Below, one piece after another: positions 26,556-35,032 of a stretch of DNA of 64,000 bases. This stretch comes from Pelagibacterium limicola. GTDB taxonomy: Bacteria; Pseudomonadota; Alphaproteobacteria; Rhizobiales; Devosiaceae. The translations under genes were made by a program, and so were the position numbers. The notes below the pieces were generated by a model that had not been told where the DNA came from, did no database searches, and saw only the letters and a list, made by a program, of their open reading frames with translations. Each line of letters opens with the position of its first letter. Position 1 is the stretch's first letter. The DNA lies in assembly GCF_015694405.1 (NCBI RefSeq), contig NZ_JADQDB010000003.1, positions 372,001 to 436,000 on the forward strand. Direction: 5' to 3'.

Positions 26556-27671
26556 CTATCGGATGCTCAGATACCCGCCCGGCAGCCCATGCCGTGAGTA
26601 AACGATCTGCCAGAGCTGTATCCAGCGGGCGCGGAAGATCGCGGCACAGCTCAGGAGGTAATAGCGCCACATGCGATAGAACCGCTCGCCGTACTTGTCC
26701 CTGAGATCGGGCCAGGCGGCCTCGAAATTGGCGTGCCAGGCCATGAGGGTCTTGTCGTAGTCGGCACCGAAATTGTGCCAATCCTCCATGACCAGCAGCC
26801 CTTCGGAGGCGTCCGATATCTGGCGGGGAGAGGGCAGCATGCCATTGGGGAAGATGTATTTTTCCAGCCATGGATCGCCGTGCATCCTGCTGAGATTGCC
26901 GCCGATCGTGTGGAGCAGAAACAGCCCATCATCGGCCAGCAGATCGTTGACCTTGTTGAAGTACCGGCGGTAATTCTTGAACCCCACATGCTCGAACATG
27001 CCGACCGAGACGATGCGGTCGAACTCGCCATCGAGCGACATGTAGTCGATCAGCCGCGTCTCGATGGGCAGGTTGCCGCGCGTATCGTTGGCGTAAGCGG
27101 CCTGTTCCCTGGAAACCGTGATGCCGACGGCCTTAACGCCATAGCGCTCGGCGGCGAACTTGATGAGCCCGCCCCAGCCCGAGCCGATATCGAGCAGGCG
27201 CATCCCTTCCTTCAAGCCGATCTTGCGGCAGATGAGATCGAGCTTGGCCTCCTGCGCGTCCTCGAGATTGTCAGCATCGCGCCAGTACCCACATGAATAG
27301 ACCATGCGCGGGTCGAGCATCCGCCCGTAAAGATCGTTGCCGCGATCGTAATGCTTTTCGGCCACTTCCCTTGGGTCGCTGCGCTGGCGGTTGAAGACGA
27401 TACCCTTTAGGGTCGAGACGGCGAGCGCCAGATCGAGCTTGATCTTGCTCTGCACGTCGTTCACCAGCACGCGATGGATGAACTGGTCGACCGCCTCGGC
27501 ATCCCACCAACCATCCATATAGGCTTCGCCCAGTCCCAGCGAACCTTGCGTCATGATGCGCCGGTAGAGGCGTTCGTCATGCACCTGGATATCCCAGGGC
27601 CTACTTCCGTTGACCTCGACCCCGCATTGGGCGAGCAGGTCAATAATGAAATTCTTGAAACGCTCTGACAT
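26556..27671 (-). CDS. cfa: Cyclopropane-fatty-acyl-phospholipid synthase
   Basis: Transfers a methylene group from S-adenosylmethionine to double bonds of membrane phospholipid acyl chains. 371 residues from MSERFKN. An N-terminal lipid-binding part (TQGSLGLGEAYMDGWWDAEA) is followed by the SAM-binding motif LLDIGSGWGGL and the C-terminal YYLLSCAAIFRARWIQLWQ, which carries the family's active-site Cys. The ATG at 27671 matches the usual N-terminus; an earlier frame extension of 13 residues is hydrophobic and unlikely. Membrane hardening in stationary phase or acid stress is the known role. Confidence 0.93.
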   Translation of the reverse strand: MSERFKNFIIDLLAQCGVEVNGSRPWDIQVHDERLYRRIMTQGSLGLGEAYMDGWWDAEAVDQFIHRVLVNDVQSKIKLDLALAVSTLKGIVFNRQRSDPREVAEKHYDRGNDLYGRMLDPRMVYSCGYWRDADNLEDAQEAKLDLICRKIGLKEGMRLLDIGSGWGGLIKFAAERYGVKAVGITVSREQAAYANDTRGNLPIETRLIDYMSLDGEFDRIVSVGMFEHVGFKNYRRYFNKVNDLLADDGLFLLHTIGGNLSRMHGDPWLEKYIFPNGMLPSPRQISDASEGLLVMEDWHNFGADYDKTLMAWHANFEAAWPDLRDKYGERFYRMWRYYLLSCAAIFRARWIQLWQIVYSRHGLPGGYLSIR

Positions 27672-27749
27672 GGCCAACCCGGACACCACCACCCCGGCAA
27701 CCCAAAACACTATTACAATTTGATTTTCCGCCGTTTGTCCAGACGGGGC

Positions 27750-28010
27750 CTAAACCCAGTCCGACGTACCATCGTCGAGTGGGGTCGAGCCGCCATCCTC
27801 GTCTTCGACAGCTTCAAGCAGATCGACGAGCTCGGCCACCACGCCGGTAGGCATATGTGCCCCTTCGTTGACCCGTGCTTCGTCCGAATGGAGCCACGAC
27901 AATGCCTGCGCAAGTTCGACGGGGCTGGCATCGGTGCGGACGATTTCTGCCGCCAGTTGATTGTCGACCGGCCCCAGCAGCTTTTCGATTTCGCTTCGGT
28001 TCATCGCCAT
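27750..28010 (-). CDS. Small acidic hypothetical protein
   Basis: I do not recognise this 86-residue protein. It starts MAMNRSEIEKLLGPVDNQLA after GGGGAG and is predicted mostly helical in the first 65 residues (LAQALSWLHSDEARVNEG). It ends in an acidic, flexible tail (DEDGGSTPLDDG). No signal or membrane segment. The family-normal start is at 28010; upstream codons in frame are arginine-rich and look non-coding. The gene is monocistronic, between cfa and the divergent DGPF gene. Confidence 0.6.
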   Translation of the reverse strand: MAMNRSEIEKLLGPVDNQLAAEIVRTDASPVELAQALSWLHSDEARVNEGAHMPTGVVAELVDLLEAVEDEDGGSTPLDDGTSDWV

Positions 28011-28188
28011 TTCTGGGTCTCCCCTCGTTGGATTGCGCCGGAAGTAATAATGCGGAACGCCAGCCAGTCGTTCCGCGACGGTAGATTTTATGCGGCCGGA
28101 AAGGCAAAGTCGCCGCCGTGAAAAAACTCGCCGATGCTGTCGGCGGGGCAGAACACTGAACGTCTTATGCATGTGCGAGGAGCGAACC

Positions 28189-28563
28189 ATGCTTTATGCC
28201 ATTCTTTGCTACAACGACGAAGCCGAAGTCGCCGCCTGGTCCAAGGACTATGACGACAAGGTGATGGGCGACCTGATTGCCGTGCAACGGCCGATGGCCG
28301 AGAAAGGCAAGCTCGGCCCGGTCGCCAGGCTCCTCCCCACGACGGCAGCAACGACCATCCGCAAGACAGCCGGCGAGCCGCTGGTGCTCGATGGCCCGTT
28401 TGCCGAAACCAAGGAACAGTTCCTCGGCTTTTACGTGGTCGATTGCGAGAATCTCGAAGAGGTCGTGCAGTTCGTGCGCGAGCTCTGCGCAGTAAATCCG
28501 GGTTCGGGGTCCTACGAGATCCGCCCAGTGGGCTTTTTCAACCAAGGGACGAAATCAGCGTGA
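28189..28563 (+). CDS. YciI/DGPF-domain protein
   Basis: A 124-residue YCII-fold protein with the diagnostic DGPFAETKEQFLGFYVVD stretch near residues 65-82. GAGGAG precedes the ATG. Its stop overlaps the GTG start of the ECF sigma factor (GTGA). DGPF proteins are the standard partners of ECF42-type sigma factors, and they are presumed to take part in sensing or to be the regulated product. The biochemical function is not established. Confidence 0.9.
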   Translation: MLYAILCYNDEAEVAAWSKDYDDKVMGDLIAVQRPMAEKGKLGPVARLLPTTAATTIRKTAGEPLVLDGPFAETKEQFLGFYVVDCENLEEVVQFVRELCAVNPGSGSYEIRPVGFFNQGTKSA

Positions 28564-29822
28564 GCGAAGTCGATAGCGAATGGATGGGGCTGACATTGAC
28601 CGGTGCGCGTCCGCGCGCCGTGGCGGCCCTTTATCGCTACTTCAGGGATATCGATCTTGCCGAGGAAGCGTTCCAGGAGGCGTGCCTCAAGGCGCTCAAA
28701 TCCTGGCCACGCAACGGGCCGCCGCGCGATCCGGCAGCGTGGCTCATTCTCGTGGGTCGGAACACGGGCATCGACACGCTGCGTCGCCGCGCAAAGCAGA
28801 CCGAATTGCCCGACGAGGACAAGCTTTCGGATACGGAAGACCAGGAAGCAAGGGTCGTAGAACAGCTCGACGATTCCCACTACCGCGACGACATCCTGCG
28901 CCTGCTGTTTGTCTGCTGCCATCCCGACCTGCCGGCGACCCAGCAGATCGCGCTGGCGCTCAGGATCGTTTCGGGGCTCTCGGTCAAGCAGATCGCACGC
29001 GCCTTTCTGGTGGGGGAGGCGGCGATGGAGCAGCGCATCACGCGCGCCAAGCGGCGGATTGCCGAAGCGGGCGTGGCATTCGATACGCCGGACGCCCTCG
29101 AGCGCTCCGAGCGGCTCGGCGTCGTTGCGGCGATGATCTATCTGGTTTTCAACGAAGGCTACTCGACGGCCAGCGAAAACCAGCGCGAGCGGCAATCGCT
29201 CTCGGGCGAAGCGATCCGGCTGGCGCGGCTGCTGCTGGGGCTGTTTCCGGCCGAGCCGGAAATCATGGGGCTTCTGGCGCTCATGCTGCTCCAGGAGTCA
29301 CGCGCGGCGGCGCGGTTCGATGCCGAGGGTGATGTGGTGCTGCTCGACGATCAGGACCGGGCACTTTGGGACCGCACGAAGATCTCCGAAGGGCTAGCGC
29401 TGCTCGACAAGGCCATCCGGCACAACCGGCCGGGCGTCTATCAGGTACAGGCCGCCATTGCGGCTACCCATGCCCGCGCGGTACGGCCCGAAGACACCGA
29501 TTGGCGCGGTATCGAACTGCTTTATCGAACCCTCGAACAGATGCAGCCCTCCCCCGTCGTGACGCTCAACCGCGCCGTGGCGGTGAGCAAGGTCGAGGGG
29601 GCCGAGGCTGCGCTGAAGATGGTCGACCCGCTTGCAGCCCAACTCGATGGCTATTTCCATTTTCACGGGCTGCGCGGCTGGCTGCTGATGGAGCTTGGCC
29701 GGGACGGCGAGGCGCGCACGGCCTTCGACCGGGCCATTGCGCTGGCCAATACGACTGCCGAAGCGACGCACATCCGGCAGCATCTGGACACGCTTTCGCG
29801 GCGGCAGACCCGGGCTTCATAG
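28560..29822 (+). CDS. ECF42-type RNA polymerase sigma factor with long C-terminal extension
   Basis: About 420 residues. Sigma region 2 is near residues 10-75 (VAALYRYFRDIDLAEEAFQ to PAAWLILVGRNTGIDTLRRR) and region 4 near 105-165 (LLFVCCHPDLPATQQIALAL, GLSVKQIARAFLVGEAAMEQR). A C-terminal extension of some 230 residues has TPR-like helical repeats (LLYRTLEQMQPSPVVTLNRA; LRGWLLMELGRDGEARTAFD). This architecture plus the DGPF partner defines the ECF42 group, in which the extension is thought to control activity in place of an anti-sigma factor. None is encoded here. GTG start at 28560, coupled to the DGPF gene. Confidence 0.88.
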   Translation: MSEVDSEWMGLTLTGARPRAVAALYRYFRDIDLAEEAFQEACLKALKSWPRNGPPRDPAAWLILVGRNTGIDTLRRRAKQTELPDEDKLSDTEDQEARVVEQLDDSHYRDDILRLLFVCCHPDLPATQQIALALRIVSGLSVKQIARAFLVGEAAMEQRITRAKRRIAEAGVAFDTPDALERSERLGVVAAMIYLVFNEGYSTASENQRERQSLSGEAIRLARLLLGLFPAEPEIMGLLALMLLQESRAAARFDAEGDVVLLDDQDRALWDRTKISEGLALLDKAIRHNRPGVYQVQAAIAATHARAVRPEDTDWRGIELLYRTLEQMQPSPVVTLNRAVAVSKVEGAEAALKMVDPLAAQLDGYFHFHGLRGWLLMELGRDGEARTAFDRAIALANTTAEATHIRQHLDTLSRRQTRAS

Positions 29823-29964
29823 TACCGCGAGTTGAAAAATCTATTCAGGTTGCTCCGCATCTGAATCCGCGTTTGCACGTAACTTACTGTTCTTAAATAT
29901 AATTTCACCACATGTGCGCTTCCGGCGAACCGGCGTTGACATTTCACGCAAACGAATCTATTTA

Positions 29965-29990
29965 ACCGATAAGATAATTAACCTATCGGT
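29965..29990. promoter_or_regulatory. Palindrome before the first arsR-type gene (candidate operator)
   Basis: ACCGATA (29965-29971) is mirrored by TATCGGT (29984-29990) across 12 AT-rich bases. It ends eight bases before the ATG at 29999, which has no ribosome site, so the transcript may be nearly leaderless and the operator would cover the promoter. ArsR repressors typically bind 12-2-12 or similar AT-rich palindromes at such positions. Autoregulation is inferred. Confidence 0.5.
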
Positions 29991-29998
29991 AAATAAAT

Positions 29999-30334
29999 AT
30001 GACCCAGGATCACCTGAGTGTGACGTTATCGGCACTCGCCGACCCCACCCGGCGCGCAATTCTGACGCGGCTCAGTGCCGGGGAAGCGAGCGTCAATGAA
30101 CTTGCGGAACCGTTCGCGATGACGCTGCCTGCGATATCCAAGCACCTCAAGGTTCTCGAGCGTGCGGGACTTATCTCTAGGAGCCGGACGGCACAGTGGC
30201 GGCCTTGCCGACTGGAGGCCGCGCCCATGCGCGGCGTCGCCGACTGGATCGAAAACTATCGTCGCTTCTGGGATGGCAGCCTCGATCATCTCGACGACTA
30301 CCTCAGCGAAATCCAGAAAGGAGAAAAGTCATGA
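29999..30334 (+). CDS. ArsR-family transcriptional regulator
   Basis: A 111-residue winged-helix repressor: LSALADPTRRAILTRLSAGE followed by the recognition region AMTLPAISKHLKVLERAGLI. No metal-binding Cys pair (CxC) is visible, so it belongs to the metal-independent branch that is co-encoded with SRPBCC proteins. It heads a four-base-overlap operon with an SRPBCC protein and a GST. A palindrome lies directly upstream. Confidence 0.92.
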   Translation: MTQDHLSVTLSALADPTRRAILTRLSAGEASVNELAEPFAMTLPAISKHLKVLERAGLISRSRTAQWRPCRLEAAPMRGVADWIENYRRFWDGSLDHLDDYLSEIQKGEKS

Positions 30335-30789
30335 ACGCAATGGCTCCTCAAACGCGTCCGGAACTGACGATCCGGCGCAAGTTTTCAGCCCCGCGCGGAC
30401 TTGTATTCCGGGCTTGGACGGATCCCGATCAGCTCAAACTCTGGTGCTGCCCGACCGGGTTCACTATTCCCCATTCTGAAGCCGACATCCGCATAGGGGG
30501 TGACTATCGCAGTTGTATGCGGTCACCGGAGGGCGACGAGTATTGGACAGGCGGCACGTATCTCGAAATCGTGCCGGACGAGAAAGTTGTCTTCACCCAT
30601 AGCTGGCTCGATGACGCCGGGCAGAAGACGCACGACACGACGGTTACCGTCACCCTGACAGACGCCGAGGGTGGCGGCACGTCGCTTACTCTTCACCAAT
30701 CGTTCTTCCTCAGCGAATCCGCCCGGGACGGCCACGAGGAAGGCTGGAACAGCACGCTCGACGCGCTATCGGAGTACCTCGCAAAATGA
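30331..30789 (+). CDS. SRPBCC (AHSA1-like) domain protein
   Basis: A 152-residue START-like protein: ELTIRRKFSAPRGLVFRAWT at the start, GGTYLEIVPDEKVVFTHSW in the middle, HEEGWNSTLDALSEYL at the end. The fold forms a hydrophobic pocket for a small ligand. In ArsR-SRPBCC cassettes its role is unproven; it may bind or modify the inducer. ATG overlaps the arsR stop (ATGA) and its own stop overlaps the GST start. Confidence 0.88.
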   Translation: MNAMAPQTRPELTIRRKFSAPRGLVFRAWTDPDQLKLWCCPTGFTIPHSEADIRIGGDYRSCMRSPEGDEYWTGGTYLEIVPDEKVVFTHSWLDDAGQKTHDTTVTVTLTDAEGGGTSLTLHQSFFLSESARDGHEEGWNSTLDALSEYLAK

Positions 30790-31373
30790 AGCTCTATTAC
30801 AATCGCGGGGCATGCAGCCTCGCGGACCATATTGTACTGGTTGAAGCGGGAATCGATGTCGACCTGATCCATGTCGATCTCACTAACCGGCTAACCGAGC
30901 ATGGTGACAATTTCGCCGAGGTGAACCCGAAGGGCTATGTCCCTACGCTGGTGTTCGATGACGGCGCAGTGCTGACCGAAAATGTCGCTATCATGGATTG
31001 GGTGAGCGCACAGGCCCCGCAACTGGTGCCACCCGGCCCGCTGGGGCGGCAGCGCAATCTCGAAATGCTGGCTTTTCTGGCGACCGAGGTGCACAGGCCG
31101 TTCATGCGGTCAATGTTTTCTCCCGCAGATGCGGAAAAGGACGCGGCAAAGGATGCGATCGTCTCGCGGCTCTCCCTGATCGCTGACGAGATGGATGCCG
31201 ACTATGTGTTCGGAGACACATTCAGCGCCGCAGATGCCCTGCTCTATGTGATGGTGCGCTGGGCGCGGGATTTCGGGCTCAACCCGCCCGCGAGGCTGCT
31301 CGACTTCGCGCAACGCGTTGAGGCGAGGCCTGGTGTGAAGGAAGCCCTGAGGCGCGAAGGCCTGGCCGCCTGA
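30786..31373 (+). CDS. Glutathione S-transferase (beta-class-like)
   Basis: Conjugates or reduces electrophiles with glutathione in the cytoplasm. 195 residues. The thioredoxin-like domain starts MKLYYNRGACSLADHI, with Cys10 as the expected beta-class active-site residue, and contains the cis-Pro element NPKGYVPTLVFDDG with the LTENVAIMDWV glutathione contact. A helical C-terminal domain follows. It is the third gene of the first ArsR operon (ATGA overlap), which points to detoxification of an organic compound. Confidence 0.9.
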   Translation: MKLYYNRGACSLADHIVLVEAGIDVDLIHVDLTNRLTEHGDNFAEVNPKGYVPTLVFDDGAVLTENVAIMDWVSAQAPQLVPPGPLGRQRNLEMLAFLATEVHRPFMRSMFSPADAEKDAAKDAIVSRLSLIADEMDADYVFGDTFSAADALLYVMVRWARDFGLNPPARLLDFAQRVEARPGVKEALRREGLAA

Positions 31374-31509
31374 TCTTCCGGACCTCGCAATTCGATTCAA
31401 CCGCATCGACCAGCGAATCCGCTATCACGGTTAAGTACCTGAATAAATGCACTAAAATTTTGCGCTCCCCGGGCAGGCTCCTGGGGGCGTGAGATTTTGA
31501 CGCCAATAG

Positions 31510-31563
31510 TTAAGCATCGGCTTGACTATCTACTCTCCGCTTGATACTTAAGGGAATGCTTAA
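31510..31563. promoter_or_regulatory. Inverted repeat before and over the second arsR start
   Basis: TTAAGCAT (31510-31517) is mirrored by ATGCTTAA (31556-31563), the latter covering the ATG of the arsR gene. The 38 bases between contain CTTGACTATCTACTCTCCGC and a TTGATACTT element that could be part of the promoter. Binding at both arms would block transcription and translation starts. This is only a symmetry-based suggestion. Confidence 0.35.
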
Positions 31564-31891
31564 CCAATCAGAACAGCTCGATCACATGTTCCAGGCGCTG
31601 GCGGACCCTGTCCGCCGGGGCATGCTGGAGCGGCTGACCGGCGGCCCCGCTTCGGTCAGCGAGCTTGCCAGGCCTTTGCCGATGTCCCTGCCCGCCGTGA
31701 TGCAGCATCTGGCGGTGCTGGAAAACGCGGGACTGGTACGGACCCAGAAGTTGGGCCGGGTACGGACATGCCAGATCGAACCCGAGGCACTGAGCATGGC
31801 CGAACAGTGGATCAACGACCGCCGCACGCTTTGGAGCCGCAGGCTCGATGCGCTGGGCGAATTGCTGGCAGACAAGGGAGAGTCAACATGA
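31556..31891 (+). CDS. ArsR-family transcriptional regulator (second copy)
   Basis: A 111-residue regulator with the same design as the one at 29999: DHMFQALADPVRRGMLERLT, then SELARPLPMSLPAVMQHLAV as helix-turn-helix, no metal-site cysteines. I chose ATG 31556. A TTG at 31541 is in frame and would add five residues; no good ribosome site distinguishes them. It starts an operon of four genes with overlapping ends (two SRPBCC proteins and a RibD-like reductase). Confidence 0.9.
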   Translation: MLNQSEQLDHMFQALADPVRRGMLERLTGGPASVSELARPLPMSLPAVMQHLAVLENAGLVRTQKLGRVRTCQIEPEALSMAEQWINDRRTLWSRRLDALGELLADKGEST

Positions 31892-32355
31892 GCGTTACAC
31901 ACGGAACCTTCACTTTGGAGCGGACCTATCCGGTTTCCCCGGAGCGCGTTTTCAGCGCGTGGTCGGATCCAAAGCAGATCGAAATCTGGGCTGCACCATC
32001 CGACGGCTGGGTATTCGAAAACGAAACGTTCGATTTCACAATCGGCGGCACCGATCTGAGCCGGTTCGGGCCCAAGGGCGAGGAACCGTTCGTGTCGCTG
32101 GCGCGGTTTGACGATATCGTCCCCAACAGCCGGATCGTTACCGCCTATTCCATCGCAAAAGGCACGACGCGGATCTCGTCGTCGGTGACCACTGTCGAAC
32201 TGATCCCCGATGAGCGTGGCACGGTGCTTCGCCTCACCGAGCAAGGCGCATATTTCGACGGGCACGACAATCCCCAGACACGGCGGGGCGGCGTCCTTTA
32301 TCAGCTCGACCAGCTCGAGGCCTACTTTGCCCCGGAGGTCGCCGACGCAAAATGA
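31888..32355 (+). CDS. SRPBCC (AHSA1-like) domain protein
   Basis: 155 residues: TFTLERTYPVSPERVFSAWS opens the START-like fold; FTIGGTDLSRFGPKGEE and the C-terminal helix GGVLYQLDQLEAYF complete it. It overlaps the arsR stop and the next SRPBCC start by four bases each. It resembles the neighbour at 32352 (both start TLTHG/VTHG-F-LERTY), so the two look like a tandem duplication. Confidence 0.88.
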   Translation: MSVTHGTFTLERTYPVSPERVFSAWSDPKQIEIWAAPSDGWVFENETFDFTIGGTDLSRFGPKGEEPFVSLARFDDIVPNSRIVTAYSIAKGTTRISSSVTTVELIPDERGTVLRLTEQGAYFDGHDNPQTRRGGVLYQLDQLEAYFAPEVADAK

Positions 32356-32807
32356 GTACCCTGACCCACGGCGCATTCAATCTCGAACGCACCTATCGCG
32401 CCAGCCCAGAGCGCGTTTTCAAGGCATTGTCGGATACGGAATCCCGCTCGCGCTGGGGCGCGCCGAGTGCTGACGAGGCGCTGGTCTTTGACAATTCCGA
32501 CTTCCGTGTTGGCGGGCTCGAGATCAGCCATTGCGGGCCCAAGGACAACCTCATGTTCCGGGTTGAAGCGCACTATCTCGCCATCGAGCCGCAAAAATTC
32601 ATCGTGTTCAGCGAGAACGTGTCGGGACCGGGAGGGGCTCTGTCCTCCTCGCTGATCAGTTTCGCGCTTTCCCCTGTCGGGGAAGGCACGCGACTGGAGG
32701 TGTCGGCACAGATCGTGTCCTATGTCGGAGACGAAATGGTGCGCGGCAACCTTAACGGCCTGACGACGGCGTTGCGCAATCTGCAGGGCGAATTGGGGGA
32801 AATCTGA
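32352..32807 (+). CDS. SRPBCC (AHSA1-like) domain protein, tandem duplicate
   Basis: 151 residues, MSTLTHGAFNLERTYRASPERVF opening, similar to the preceding gene in the first 25 residues and less so afterwards. The C-terminal helix reads NLNGLTTALRNLQGEL. ATGA overlap upstream; TGATG junction with the reductase gene downstream. Ligand unknown. Confidence 0.87.
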   Translation: MSTLTHGAFNLERTYRASPERVFKALSDTESRSRWGAPSADEALVFDNSDFRVGGLEISHCGPKDNLMFRVEAHYLAIEPQKFIVFSENVSGPGGALSSSLISFALSPVGEGTRLEVSAQIVSYVGDEMVRGNLNGLTTALRNLQGELGEI

Positions 32808-33373
32808 TGCCGGAACGCAAGATCATCTACTCCATGCAGATGTCGCTCGATGGTTATATCGAGGACACCGAGGGGAGCATCGGGTTCACCAATCCTCCCG
32901 ACGAATTGCACCGGCATTTCAACGAACGCGAAGCCGCGATCGATACGCATATCTATGGGCGGCGGCTCTATGAAATCATGAACGACTATTGGCCCGGCGC
33001 AGCCGCGGATCCCGCCGCATCCCCTGTAACGCTCGACTATGCGCGCATATGGAACAGCAAGGAAAAGCTTGTCTTTTCGCGCACGCTGACTTCTGTAGAG
33101 GGACGCGCGCGGCTCGCGACGCGGGATATTGCCACAGAGGTTGCCGAGCTTAAGGCAAAGCCAGGCAAGGACATGAGCCTCGGCGGCGCGACACTGGCGC
33201 GCGACTTCATCGCGCTGGGGCTGGTCGATGAATTCGAGGTGACCATCTATCCCACCCTGCTCGGCGGGGGCAAACCGATGTTCGGGGATTTTACCCGCGA
33301 GACAAAATTGCGTCTCATCGAGCACAGACACTTTGACGGCGGCTATATGTTCCTGCGGTACGCGGCGGTCTAG
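32807..33373 (+). CDS. RibD C-terminal/dihydrofolate reductase-like protein
   Basis: A 188-residue NADPH-dependent reductase fold. MPERKIIYSMQMSLDGYIED is the standard opening of the RibD_C/YyaP group, followed by FVHIYGRRLYE-like TYxMxGRRLYE (HIYGRRLYEIM) and the cofactor segment DMSLGGATLARDFIALGLVD. These stand-alone members rarely reduce folate; their substrates are mostly unknown. It is the last gene of the second ArsR operon, where it may act on the same compound as the SRPBCC proteins. Confidence 0.88.
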   Translation: MPERKIIYSMQMSLDGYIEDTEGSIGFTNPPDELHRHFNEREAAIDTHIYGRRLYEIMNDYWPGAAADPAASPVTLDYARIWNSKEKLVFSRTLTSVEGRARLATRDIATEVAELKAKPGKDMSLGGATLARDFIALGLVDEFEVTIYPTLLGGGKPMFGDFTRETKLRLIEHRHFDGGYMFLRYAAV

Positions 33374-34968
33374 CCCCCGTCCTTCCACCTCACTCGGTAG
33401 AGGTCGAAGCGCCGGTCGCGCAGGTTGCGGACGGCGCCTTGGGCGCGGGCCCATTGTAGGGTGGAGACGTTGAGATCGGCGACGACGACCATTTCGACAT
33501 TCTCGCTCGCTTCGGCAGCAATGCCGTCGCGGGCGAAGGGCATGTCCGAGGGCGTCAGGATGGCCGAATGGGCGTAGTTGATGTCGAGATTATCGACATT
33601 GGCGAGATTGCCCGTAATGCCCGAGGTCACGACATAGCATTGGTTCTCGATGGTGCGGGCGTGGGCGCAATAGCGCACGCGCAGATGCCCCTGCCGCGTG
33701 TCGGTGCAGTAAGGCACGAACATGATGCGGGCGCCTTGATCCGCGAGGCGGCGGGCCACTTCGGGGAACTCTGAGTCATAGCAGATCATCACCCCGATCG
33801 GGCCGCAGTCTGTGTCGATCACGTCCACGGTGTCGCCGCCCACGATGCCCCAATAGTCGCGCTCGTCCGGCGTGGGATGGATTTTTTCCTGCGCGTGGAT
33901 CGTGCCGTCGCGCAGGAAGACATAGCAGACGTTCTGGATGTCCTCGTCTTCCGTTTCCGTGGGGTGGGAACCGCCGATGATGTTGATGTTCCAGCCCAGG
34001 GCCATCTTCTGCATCCGCTCGAGGAATTCGGGCGTAAACTCGGTCAACCGCACCACCGCCTCATGGGGCGGGCGCTCAGGCTCGCTCGACAGCAGCATCA
34101 GGGTGAAAAGTTCGGGAAAGACGATGAAGTCCGACCCGTAGTCGGCGGCGACTTCCACGAAATACTGCACATAGGCGAAGAATTCGTCGGAATTGGCCAC
34201 CCGGCGCGCTTCCATCTGAACGGTCGTGACGCGTACGGTTTCCTTGGAGCGCTGGTGGGCCGGGCGCTGTTCGTCCTCGGGGTCGTAGCGCGGATTGCGC
34301 CAGACCATGAGCGCGGCGTGTCCTCCGGACGCCTTGTCGTCCGGATGATAGTTACGCAGCAGCATTTCCGGCTCGTAGCCGAGCTTCATCTGGAAAGCCG
34401 CTACGGGATCGCGCACTTCGCGCTCCTTGACCGCCTTGAAATAATCCCGCGCGCGGGGATAGTCCTTCTTGTTGCGGCGATAGCCCGGGAGGCGGCCGCC
34501 AAAGGCGATCCCCTTGAGCCACAGTTCGTCGCAGAGCCGGCTGCGCGCCTCGTAAAGGCGCTTGCCGATGCGGGCGCGCTGGCGGCCGGGATCGACGCAC
34601 ACTTCCACGCCATAGAGCCATTCGCCCTTGGCGTTGTGCATCGAGCCGTAACCGGCGCCGGTGATGTCCTCCCAGGTATGCTGGCGGAAGATGGATTTTT
34701 CGGCCAGCTGGAGAGTGGCGGCGTAGCCGACGATTTCGCCGTCATAAACAGCGACGAACTGGCCCTCTGGAAAAGCGTTGATTTGGCCCCTGATCATACC
34801 CGGCTCGTAGGGCCCCTCTTCGGGATAAACCCGCTGGGTCAGCCTGATGATTGCGGGAATATCGCGGATGCGAGCATTGCGGATCTCGAGGACCGGCTTG
34901 GAAGGCAGCTTGGACAAGAAGGAGGGCTCCGGTGCAAATGGCAACTCATTTGCGCCTTTATACAGCAA
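33370..34968 (-). CDS. Bifunctional GNAT N-acetyltransferase / carbon-nitrogen hydrolase
   Basis: A 532-residue fusion. The GNAT domain covers about residues 27-225 (NARIRDIPAIIRLTQRVYPE; VCVDPGRQRARIGKRLYEAR with the acetyl-CoA loop). The nitrilase-fold amidase covers about 245-525, with triad Glu286 (VFPELF), Lys362 (EKIHPTPDERD) and Cys396 (MICYDSEFPE). The family occurs widely in bacteria, including YhcX of Bacillus, and its substrate is unsettled. The TTG start at 34968 is uncertain; a start nearer residue 18 is possible. It converges with the reductase gene (four-base overlap of ends). It is not related to the Nit1C nitrilase except by fold. Confidence 0.88.
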   Translation of the reverse strand: MLYKGANELPFAPEPSFLSKLPSKPVLEIRNARIRDIPAIIRLTQRVYPEEGPYEPGMIRGQINAFPEGQFVAVYDGEIVGYAATLQLAEKSIFRQHTWEDITGAGYGSMHNAKGEWLYGVEVCVDPGRQRARIGKRLYEARSRLCDELWLKGIAFGGRLPGYRRNKKDYPRARDYFKAVKEREVRDPVAAFQMKLGYEPEMLLRNYHPDDKASGGHAALMVWRNPRYDPEDEQRPAHQRSKETVRVTTVQMEARRVANSDEFFAYVQYFVEVAADYGSDFIVFPELFTLMLLSSEPERPPHEAVVRLTEFTPEFLERMQKMALGWNINIIGGSHPTETEDEDIQNVCYVFLRDGTIHAQEKIHPTPDERDYWGIVGGDTVDVIDTDCGPIGVMICYDSEFPEVARRLADQGARIMFVPYCTDTRQGHLRVRYCAHARTIENQCYVVTSGITGNLANVDNLDINYAHSAILTPSDMPFARDGIAAEASENVEMVVVADLNVSTLQWARAQGAVRNLRDRRFDLYRVRWKDGG

Positions 34969-34995
34969 GGACTGCGTGCGGCGGAAATTGGATCG

Positions 34996-35026
34996 CCCCC
35001 TGCGCCGTATTGGCCGGCGCAGGGGG
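34996..35026 (-). terminator. GC-rich hairpin after the PQQ-type dehydrogenase gene
   Basis: CCCCCTGCGCCG (34996-35007) pairs perfectly with CGGCGCAGGGGG (35015-35026) around a seven-base loop, seven bases after the stop codon of the minus-strand gene at 35033. The downstream side is ATCCAATTTCC, only weakly T-rich, so termination is likely but not certain. Confidence 0.55.
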
Positions 35027-35032
35027 ACTACA

